A stretch of 12,953 nucleotides of DNA. Origin: SHLQ01 sp964451305 (GTDB lineage: Bacteria > Actinomycetota > Acidimicrobiia > Acidimicrobiales > SHLQ01). Within the stretch, counting starts at the first letter, position 1. The number at the start of each line of letters is the position of its first letter. Below are positions 1-5,979 of the stretch, in pieces. A model generated the notes under the pieces. The model ran no database searches, had not been told where the DNA came from, and was given only the letters and a program-made list of their open reading frames with translations. Where the stretch lies: assembly GCA_964451305.1 (NCBI GenBank), contig CAYVHV010000058.1, positions 1-12,953 on the forward strand, given 5' to 3'. A program made the translations under genes and the position numbers.

Positions 1-16
1 GAGAAACTCGGTTAGA

Positions 17-47
17 GAGCGAAGCGAACGGCGGGGACAGGCCCCAT
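17..47. repeat. Dispersed palindromic repeat, copy A
   Basis: The 20-bp core gagcgaagcgaacggcgggg (17-36) is followed by acagg and cccc, so GGGG and CCCC can pair around a 5-nt loop (33-45), then by 'at'. The same core recurs exactly at 8800-8819, where the loop is cctgt, the reverse complement of the loop here. A gagaaact motif (1-8) also precedes the core in both copies. The element lies immediately 3' of the stop codon of the last SDR gene on the minus strand, as copy B lies just after cdsA. It may be a REP-like element or part of a transcript 3' end; no U-rich tract accompanies it. Confidence 0.75.
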
Positions 48-911
48 TTACGCGGAGGGCCGGATGTGATTCCAGGTTTGGCCAATACCTACATCGAGTG
101 GCGTTTGCGGCGTCCACCCGATCGTTCGCGCCGCCAGCGACACATCCAAATGGTAGGAATGGCGATCGACCCCTGGGCGCAGGTCGTGTTGGACGACGCT
201 GACCGGCAACGGATCGACAACATCACGGACGTCCTCGAGCAGATCGAATAGCCGGGTTGGGTAGCCGGATCCGATATTGAGAATGGGCGGAAGCTCATCA
301 TCGCAACGCAACATCTTGGCTACGGCATGAACCACATCATCGACATAGATGAAGTCGCGTTCGGTCTCCGCGTCGCCATAGACGCGCAACGGACGACCAG
401 CTGCAGCTGCGGCGAGCCAATGAGCAATAACCCCGAGCCCTCGTCGATCCTTCTGGCCGGGCCCGTACACGTTTGAGATCCGCAGGACGGTGCAGTTGTC
501 TAGTCGTCGAGCTTTGACCTCCATGGCGAGCTTCATCATCCCGAAGGCGTTTTGGGGTTGCACTGCCGAGGACTCGGCGTGAGGTGAAGGTGGCGAGTAG
601 ATGGACCCGCCAGAACTCGCGAACAAGAACCGACTGTTCGGAACACACTCGTGGAACTGCTCGAGGCAACGCGAAAAGTCCTGCAGCTCCTGCTCACAAC
701 GTTCGGGGTTCTGCGAGGCAGTGAAGGGGGTAACGGATCCTGCGAACCAGATGATTGCGGCTGGTTGCAGCTCGGCGAGCACATCGGGATTCAGAGTGCG
801 ATGTCGAGTCACAGGGATATAGCACCGGGACTCTTCACCCAACCGATTGGCTATCGCTGACCCCAAGAAACCGTCCGCGCCGTACAAAACGACTGGCGCT
901 TGACCGTCCAT
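48..911 (-). CDS. NAD(P)-dependent epimerase/dehydratase-like SDR with Phe in place of the catalytic Tyr
   Basis: Extended short-chain dehydrogenase/reductase of the nucleotide-sugar epimerase/dehydratase type, 287 aa from the ATG at 911. Visible: an N-terminal Rossmann motif GADGFLG (residues 11-17), the Ser pair and SIY segment near 99-105, the ISNVYGPG segment (146-153) and the RDFIYVDD segment (185-192) typical of sugar SDRs. The catalytic YxxxK position reads FGMMK (F123, K127), encoded TTC rather than TAC, so the normal general acid/base is absent. It may be a non-redox or binding subunit, or use another residue. The upstream radical SAM stop overlaps the start (TGATG), implying translational coupling; a GTG one codon earlier (914) is an alternative start. 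It is the last gene of a five-gene operon and is followed directly by a palindromic repeat. Family call is firm; substrate unknown. Confidence 0.85.
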   Translation of the reverse strand: MDGQAPVVLYGADGFLGSAIANRLGEESRCYIPVTRHRTLNPDVLAELQPAAIIWFAGSVTPFTASQNPERCEQELQDFSRCLEQFHECVPNSRFLFASSGGSIYSPPSPHAESSAVQPQNAFGMMKLAMEVKARRLDNCTVLRISNVYGPGQKDRRGLGVIAHWLAAAAAGRPLRVYGDAETERDFIYVDDVVHAVAKMLRCDDELPPILNIGSGYPTRLFDLLEDVRDVVDPLPVSVVQHDLRPGVDRHSYHLDVSLAARTIGWTPQTPLDVGIGQTWNHIRPSA

Positions 912-2554
912 CACAGACGGAGGACGCGCGAGTCGTCATCCTTTTTGGATCGGATCGTCAGGCCGGACACGACCGATACGGCGTCCTCATCTGCGTCACT
1001 GTTTTGCGGCGCTGAGTCTTGGCCCAAACCATAGATGATCTGGGTATCTCCCCGAGCAACTTGTATGCCTCGGCGGACCCGCTGATACATCCCCGGCACA
1101 CCCGTCGCTGTCCCCAGCCGAACGAGGTACTTCATCTGTCTCGCGACCCATAGAGGGTGGCGAAGTCGAGCTCGCAACCACCGACCCTGCACACCGCTCA
1201 TGAAGGTCTCCAGCTCCTTTTGGGACAGCCCGTCATAACTCAAGACTGCGGTGCTATAGCCATCGAGTTGATCCCATGATTCGAGCACGAGCGACCCGTC
1301 GGCCTTGACCTCTTCATAGAAGCGGGTTCCTGGGATCGGTGTGGCCATCGAAATCTGGATCGAATCAATATCGAGACTGCAGGCGAACTGGAATGTCCGT
1401 TCAAGCGATTCCTTTGTCTCCCCCGACAGACCAACAACCACGGTCATGTGGGTCTTTACTCCGCAGCGACGGGCAGCGTCGACGAGCGGTTCGATATTGG
1501 AGACCTTCAACGGCTTGTCGGTTGCGCGCAAGACCTCAGCATCAGCGCTGTCCAAACCAAACTTGACACCGATGCAACCGGCATCGGCCATGATCTCGAG
1601 CAGACCGTCGTTCAGCGCAATCGCGTCGGCGAGCACCGACCATTTCATGTCGACGTTCCGCCTCTTCATCGCTGCACAGAATTCCTTCACGAACCCCCGG
1701 TGCGCCGTGAAATTATCGTCGTCGAAGTAGATCTCCTTTGCCCCGTAGTTGTCGCGGAGCTCGATCATCTCGTCGATCACATCGTCGACGTCGCGACGTC
1801 GGTGTCGGCCATCGTCATAGAGCACTTGAACCCAAAGGCAGAAGTTGCACCGGTAGGGACAACCACGCGTGGCATGCATGTCATAGGCCGGCTCCAACTG
1901 GTTAAATCCGTCGTGATAGGTCGCCATGTCGGTGTCGAACCACGCAGGGAACAGATGCCTGGCTGGCCGAGGAAGAGCGTCGAGATCCTCGACAGCTTCG
2001 GCAATCTCATCGGCGGGAACCAAGATCCCGTCGATACGCGTCGCCACGCCTTTCACTTCACGAGCTGGATTTCCGTCACGCAACGCCTCCAACAAGGCGA
2101 GTAGTCCATATTCGAACTCGGCCATCACGGCGTGATCCACAGCAGAGCAGCGGTCAAAGGTATCGATGGTCTCAGCCGTCACATGTTCGCCGACCAGGAT
2201 GATGGTGGCGCTCGTCTCTGCCTTGATCGTTTCGAGCATGCGGGCAACGTCGTCGATCATGAGTGCGTTCGGTTGCATGACCACCACGTCGGGACGTTGC
2301 CCAATGATGTGTCCGACCTGCTCGTCTTCAACGAGGTTGAGCGCGACGCCATCGATAGCGAGAACGTCGAACCCGGCATCCTCGGCGAGCGCCGCCGCGT
2401 ATCCGAGGAACATCGGAAAGAGCGAGAAGCGGGGGCGCTCGGTCTCGGGCTTGAGCATCGACCATGGGAAGCGAATACCGGCACCCATCATGTACCGTTC
2501 CATGCCGTTGCCGAGCGGTCGGCGGCACGCCGGGTTAGCAAAAATGACCTTCAC
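911..2554 (-). CDS. B12-binding-domain radical SAM protein (HpnJ-like class B)
   Basis: Cytosolic [4Fe-4S] radical SAM enzyme, 547 aa. The cluster motif CPYRCNFC lies at residues 232-239 (C232, C236, C239), preceded by an N-terminal domain of about 200 residues with the alternating strand/helix pattern of cobalamin-binding domains; no DxHxxG motif is seen, as is common in this class. The core carries KEIYFDDDNFT (273-283), GLSGET (375-380) and TPIPGTRFY (405-413), which resemble hopanoid HpnJ and related radical SAM proteins of glycan clusters. After about 440 a basic stretch rich in Arg, Leu and Trp (457-497) may contact membrane, and the last 35 residues are polar. The frame stays open upstream to 2851, but the GTG at 2554 is chosen: it has a strong Shine-Dalgarno 6 nt away and overlaps the preceding stop as GTGA, while a longer start would run through the WecG-like gene. 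Reaction not known; ring contraction, C-methylation or other radical chemistry is possible. Confidence 0.88.
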   Translation of the reverse strand: MKVIFANPACRRPLGNGMERYMMGAGIRFPWSMLKPETERPRFSLFPMFLGYAAALAEDAGFDVLAIDGVALNLVEDEQVGHIIGQRPDVVVMQPNALMIDDVARMLETIKAETSATIILVGEHVTAETIDTFDRCSAVDHAVMAEFEYGLLALLEALRDGNPAREVKGVATRIDGILVPADEIAEAVEDLDALPRPARHLFPAWFDTDMATYHDGFNQLEPAYDMHATRGCPYRCNFCLWVQVLYDDGRHRRRDVDDVIDEMIELRDNYGAKEIYFDDDNFTAHRGFVKEFCAAMKRRNVDMKWSVLADAIALNDGLLEIMADAGCIGVKFGLDSADAEVLRATDKPLKVSNIEPLVDAARRCGVKTHMTVVVGLSGETKESLERTFQFACSLDIDSIQISMATPIPGTRFYEEVKADGSLVLESWDQLDGYSTAVLSYDGLSQKELETFMSGVQGRWLRARLRHPLWVARQMKYLVRLGTATGVPGMYQRVRRGIQVARGDTQIIYGLGQDSAPQNSDADEDAVSVVSGLTIRSKKDDDSRVLRL

Positions 2555-3372
2555 GATAAATCTCCTTCGTCCTGTCCACTGAGCGACCGGATGGCCGGCA
2601 CAGCGCCGCGTGATGCCACGGGTGCGCTCTGCGTAACGATCGAGGTAGGTTCGGCCATCACTCGACGAATGAACGCCGGAATGCCGTGCCGATACCGTGC
2701 TCGAGTGTGCGGTTCTTTTACGTACCGATAGAGCCAGTCGATTCCGAGCGTCGACAATATTCGTGGCGCATGTTCCCGACGGCCGGCCCAAGTCTTCAGT
2801 GTCCCCGCCCCCACATGGAAGATGACGGCATTGGGCGCCACCTGTCGGCAAACGACCGCAACTTGTTCTGACCGCGGCGAACCCGCACCGATCAGAATCA
2901 CGCGCGGACCCGAATCGCTGATCATCGTTGCGATCTCTCTATCGGTACGAAACCCGTCTGCTAGCCCCACGATCTCGATAGAGCTATTGCGGGCCCTGAT
3001 TCCCTCGACAGCGTGTTCGATCTCATTAGGTTCGATGCCGATCACCGCGGCTTTACCGCGCAAGATGCCACCATCGAGTACCCGATCTGCAGCCCGATAT
3101 GCCGGAAGGCGTTCTATACCTTGACGCCACAATCGAAGCGCAAGCCAGACACCGATGCCGTCGACGCAGACATGATCACAGGCATCGAGGTGCTCAACGA
3201 TCTTCGAGTGTTCAGCGGCTGAGGTGATGACGTGTGGATTCACGTAACCGATGGTCAACGGCTGTTCCTGAGGTGACGACAGGGCGTCACCGATTGCGCG
3301 TTCGAGGGCATCCATCCCAGAGGGACGAAAGCGAACACCAGCGAGTTCAGCTACATGCGATGTCGACGTCAT
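2551..3372 (-). CDS. WecG/TagA/CpsF-family (GT26) glycosyltransferase
   Basis: 273 aa. The family transfers an N-acetylated amino sugar (ManNAc or ManNAcA) from a UDP donor to an undecaprenyl-diphosphate-linked sugar at the inner membrane face. Family marks: YVNPHV (43-48), DGIGVWLA (71-78, where the Asp corresponds to the proposed catalytic Asp of TagA-type enzymes), IGAGSPRSEQ (161-170), HVGAGTLKTWAGR (186-198), and a C-terminal WLYRYVKEP (213-221) followed by Arg-rich sequence, the region linked to membrane contact in TagA. Two usually conserved blocks differ: a PKQE-like motif reads PRSE, and the GGAFDF-like block reads GAGTLKTW. Donor or acceptor may therefore differ from classic WecG. 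The ATG overlaps the preceding SDR stop by 4 nt (ATGA) and its own stop overlaps the next start by 4 nt. The last 30 residues look unstructured. Confidence 0.87.
   Translation of the reverse strand: MTSTSHVAELAGVRFRPSGMDALERAIGDALSSPQEQPLTIGYVNPHVITSAAEHSKIVEHLDACDHVCVDGIGVWLALRLWRQGIERLPAYRAADRVLDGGILRGKAAVIGIEPNEIEHAVEGIRARNSSIEIVGLADGFRTDREIATMISDSGPRVILIGAGSPRSEQVAVVCRQVAPNAVIFHVGAGTLKTWAGRREHAPRILSTLGIDWLYRYVKEPHTRARYRHGIPAFIRRVMAEPTSIVTQSAPVASRGAVPAIRSLSGQDEGDLS
2561..2568 (-). promoter_or_regulatory. Shine-Dalgarno for the radical SAM gene
   Basis: On the minus strand GAAGGAGA ends 6 nt before the GTG at 2554. It is the clearest ribosome binding site within the five-gene operon and fixes the radical SAM start inside the 3' end of the WecG-like gene. 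Confidence 0.75.
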
Positions 3373-4340
3373 GGGGTCTGAGGCCCGCGTAGGTGTGCTG
3401 CCACATCGTCGATGATCTCGTCGAGGCTGAGCGAGGGTCGCCAGCCGGTATCAGCGGTAACCCGATCGATCGCTGGCACCTTGTCGAAAGCATCGAGCCA
3501 ATGCTTGCCGAACTCGACGTTCGGATCGACATGAGCAATTCCCGAGGCTGAGCCGAGACGGTCGATCACGTTTCGGGCGAGCTCAAGAATCGTCAAAGCA
3601 CCCTCATCCTGTCCGACGTTGTAAATCTGTTGAGCACGACCGTGCTCTTGGACTGCCATCAACCCTTCGACCATGTCGTACACGTGACAGAAAGCTCGAC
3701 GTGCAGTGCCGTCGCCGTGAACGGGCAACGAGCGACCATCGAGCGCCGCCGCAACGAAGGTCGGCAGGACAAAGCCGAGCTCTTGGCTTTGCCCCGGTCC
3801 GGCGCAGTTGAACGGTCGTACGATTCGTAACGGCACACCGCTGTCCGATGCCAGGTTGTACAGGACATGCTCGGCACCGAGCTTGCCAATCGCGTACTCC
3901 ATTCGGGCGCCGCGTCGATGGGCAACGACAAGATCGCTTTCCTCATCATGGCGACCATCGGCGCCATAGACCTCTGACGATGAGACGTACAGCAGCTTTG
4001 CGCGTGACGCAGCGGCCACGGCGTGAGCGTGCGACGCGACGTCGAGAATGTCGGAGGCGATGCTGCCAGCCGCACCGATGATTCCAACGGAACCGACCGG
4101 ACTCGCAAGATGCCAGACTTCGTCGTACATCGTTTCGCCCGGTTCGACGTTGCGAAGGTCTTCGATGAGAACCCGCGATTGCTCGTGGTGATCGATATCG
4201 GACCAGTCTGTCTTGGTCCCGGACAGGTTGTCGATGATGGTTACCCGGGTCGCTGGTTGTTCGAGGAGCCGGCGGACGAGTTGACTACCAATAAAGCCAA
4301 GCCCTCCGGTTACGAGCACTTCTTTGTTCTGAGGTTCCAC
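3369..4340 (-). CDS. NAD-dependent nucleotide-sugar epimerase/decarboxylase-like SDR
   Basis: Extended SDR of 323 aa. Visible: Rossmann motif GGLGFIGS (12-19), an acidic D37 after the second strand suited to NAD(H) binding, HLASPVGS (77-84), SSSEVYG (120-126) and an intact catalytic pair Y149/K153 in YAIGK. The HLASP and SSEVYG segments recall UDP-glucuronate decarboxylases and dTDP-glucose 4,6-dehydratases, so conversion of a UDP- or dTDP-hexose derivative is likely; the exact substrate cannot be read from sequence. Start is GTG, overlapping the PIG-L stop by one nt (TAGTG), with a poor Shine-Dalgarno, so translation is probably coupled. It sits between the deacetylase and the GT26-type transferase and probably supplies an activated sugar for the same glycan. 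Confidence 0.88.
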   Translation of the reverse strand: MEPQNKEVLVTGGLGFIGSQLVRRLLEQPATRVTIIDNLSGTKTDWSDIDHHEQSRVLIEDLRNVEPGETMYDEVWHLASPVGSVGIIGAAGSIASDILDVASHAHAVAAASRAKLLYVSSSEVYGADGRHDEESDLVVAHRRGARMEYAIGKLGAEHVLYNLASDSGVPLRIVRPFNCAGPGQSQELGFVLPTFVAAALDGRSLPVHGDGTARRAFCHVYDMVEGLMAVQEHGRAQQIYNVGQDEGALTILELARNVIDRLGSASGIAHVDPNVEFGKHWLDAFDKVPAIDRVTADTGWRPSLSLDEIIDDVAAHLRGPQTP

Positions 4341-4957
4341 TACGGGTTCACCACCTGTCGGCGTAGTTCGAATGCTTCAGCGGCGGGCTCACCAATGTGG
4401 GCGCCTCGCAGTTCTGCCAACGCCCGGACCGTATCGGGTGAGCGGTGACCGCGGACCTGGCTTGCGTAACGCTGGTACGCAACGATCTTTGCTTCAACAT
4501 CGATGGGGGCGAAGACCGACGGCTGGAACGTGTCGTGCTGAAGTGGCCAGATCATGCTGTGCGGTTGCTCGTACAGCAGAACCCGATCGACCCGATGGTT
4601 CTGGTCGTGCGGACGAACAGCGATCAACCCGGCCTCGTGGAACGCACGGTGATCCTGGTTGTACGAAGGCGCTGGAATCAACACGGTCGTTGGACGGCGC
4701 TCGTTGATAATTGCTTCGAACTGCGGTAGCAGCGCTGTTGGCGAGAACTCATTTACCGGTTGTGATAGTTCTTCGTGGGAGAAACCGAGAGCCTCGGAGG
4801 ATTCGAGCAGTTCCGCAGTTCGAACCGCTATCGATGGACGATCTTCGATTCCACCGTAAACGACGTGACAGTGAGAACTGAGGAACGAGAAACAGCCGAG
4901 AACCTCATCGTCCACGTGCGGAGATAGCACCACTACCGCCACATGTTTTTCGCCCAT
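4340..4957 (-). CDS. PIG-L/LmbE-family N-deacetylase
   Basis: 205 aa from the ATG at 4957. The family comprises zinc-dependent hydrolases that remove the N-acetyl group from GlcNAc-type sugars (GlcNAc-PI, GlcNAc-Ins, lipid-linked or antibiotic sugars). Motifs: PHVDDE (13-18), supplying the metal-binding His and Asp and the general-base Asp, and NQDHRAFH (100-107), the second histidine block. The frame is open further upstream to a GTG at 5011, but the ATG at 4957 places the metal motif 13 residues from the N terminus, as is usual in the family. No Shine-Dalgarno precedes this ATG, so it may be leaderless. It is the first gene of the five-gene operon, divergent from the GT2 gene with 44 bp between starts. 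It probably deacetylates an amino sugar installed by a cluster transferase (inference). Confidence 0.85.
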   Translation of the reverse strand: MGEKHVAVVVLSPHVDDEVLGCFSFLSSHCHVVYGGIEDRPSIAVRTAELLESSEALGFSHEELSQPVNEFSPTALLPQFEAIINERRPTTVLIPAPSYNQDHRAFHEAGLIAVRPHDQNHRVDRVLLYEQPHSMIWPLQHDTFQPSVFAPIDVEAKIVAYQRYASQVRGHRSPDTVRALAELRGAHIGEPAAEAFELRRQVVNP

Positions 4958-4962
4958 GTCCA

Positions 4963-4992
4963 ACGTTAGAGCCGATAGGGTTCCCGACGCAA
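4963..4992 (-). promoter_or_regulatory. Candidate promoter of the glycan operon
   Basis: On the minus strand TTGCGT (4987-4992) and TAACGT (4963-4968) are 18 bp apart, ending 5 bp upstream of the PIG-L ATG. The predicted transcript would be leaderless or nearly so, which would fit the missing Shine-Dalgarno. Matches to consensus are weak and the call is only positional. Confidence 0.25.
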
Positions 4993-5001
4993 AGGTTTTT
5001 G

Positions 5002-5907
5002 GTGGCCCCACTCATCCACCATGATGTGGTCGTGGACATCGAAGTTGACGTCGTCATTCCGACACTCGTATGGGACTACATCGAGGAAACGCTCGACTCA
5101 ATCGATGCCCAACTCGGGGTGACCGCCCGTCCAATCATCGTGAACGACAGTGGTGAGCCAGCACCGCCAACGATCGAAGCGCGGGCCCGCATCGTCAATA
5201 CACCCGGCCGGATCGGGGAAGGGCCTGCACGCGCATTCGGCTTTGAGTATGTCACGTCACGGCTCGTCGCCTTTTGCGATCACGATGACACCTGGATGCC
5301 CAACAAGCTCGCTCTCCAAATCGATGCCCTCGGTGAGGAGCCGGGCTGGTGTCTTACCGGTGCTGAGCGTGTCGATGGGAGTGGCGTTTGGCTCGAAGAT
5401 TGGCCGCTGACAACGGTGTCGGAACTCTTGCGGACCGGAGAGTTAGAGCGACGTCTGCTTTCGCACAATCCAATTCCGGCCGGACCATCATCGATCCTCG
5501 TCGACAGCGAGCTATTAGCGTCGGTCGGCGGCTGGAACCGGGAGCTGCAGTATTTTGCCGACTGGGATTGTTTCATTCGGTTGATGTCTGCCGTCGAACC
5601 AACCCTTGTGGAAGAAACGCTCGTCCGGTATCGAGTCTGGCCAGGTCAGATGATTAGCGATCGGCGTCGAGGATGGGTGGCACTCGATGCGATACGCACC
5701 GCAAATGCGCAACGACGCAGAGAGCTCGGAGTCGGAGCGCTTGACGACCGGGTCATCCTCTGGATTCTCCGCGGTGAACTCGCTCGACCTGATCGACGGC
5801 TACCCGGACTTCTTGCCGCAGTGAAACGGGCGCGGCCACAGTCGTTGTCGGATATGCGAGCACTACCGATGTACGTCCGAGAGCTATCGAACCGGATGTT
5901 TACCTAG
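5002..5907 (+). CDS. Family 2 (GT-A) glycosyltransferase
   Basis: 301 aa from GTG 5002; the only plus-strand gene. The N-terminal strand VDVVIPTL is followed by the nucleotide-binding half, with DHDDTW near residues 92-97 as the DxD metal and sugar-nucleotide motif, and FADWDCFIRL near 184-193 in the place of the usual acceptor-side ED/DWD motif. A C-terminal helical part of about 90 residues has many Arg and no convincing membrane segment. The GTG at 5002 is preferred because AAAGG (4991-4995) lies 6 nt upstream; TTG 4999 and GTG 5026 or 5032 are alternatives. It is divergent from the PIG-L operon and convergent with rseP. It probably adds a sugar to the same glycan (inference from position). 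Donor and acceptor unknown. Confidence 0.86.
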   Translation: MAPLIHHDVVVDIEVDVVIPTLVWDYIEETLDSIDAQLGVTARPIIVNDSGEPAPPTIEARARIVNTPGRIGEGPARAFGFEYVTSRLVAFCDHDDTWMPNKLALQIDALGEEPGWCLTGAERVDGSGVWLEDWPLTTVSELLRTGELERRLLSHNPIPAGPSSILVDSELLASVGGWNRELQYFADWDCFIRLMSAVEPTLVEETLVRYRVWPGQMISDRRRGWVALDAIRTANAQRRRELGVGALDDRVILWILRGELARPDRRLPGLLAAVKRARPQSLSDMRALPMYVRELSNRMFT

Positions 5908-5944
5908 CTGATCAGAGTTAGGCTGATCAGAGTTAGGCTGATCA
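5907..5944. repeat. Tandem 15-bp repeat forming a hairpin between convergent genes
   Basis: The unit gctgatcagagttag occurs at 5907-5921 and 5922-5936, with a partial third copy (gctgatca) to 5944. Each unit contains the palindrome CTGATCAG, so copies 5908-5915 and 5923-5930 pair as a perfect 8-bp stem around a 7-nt loop. The hairpin starts right after the GT2 stop and lies between the GT2 and rseP 3' ends, so it could act as a terminator for either strand. No T-tract follows on either side. Confidence 0.8.
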
Positions 5945-5979
5945 CGGTGCAAGAAACCGATTCCCGATCGCTCCTTCTC

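Noticed and set aside
1448..2104. Plus-strand open frame of 218 codons
   Set aside because: Antisense to the radical SAM gene across its CxxxCxxC motif; no independent support.
2555..2851. N-terminal 99-codon extension of the radical SAM open frame
   Set aside because: It lies wholly within the WecG-like gene in another frame, has no domain resemblance, and a GTG with a strong Shine-Dalgarno at 2554 explains the start.
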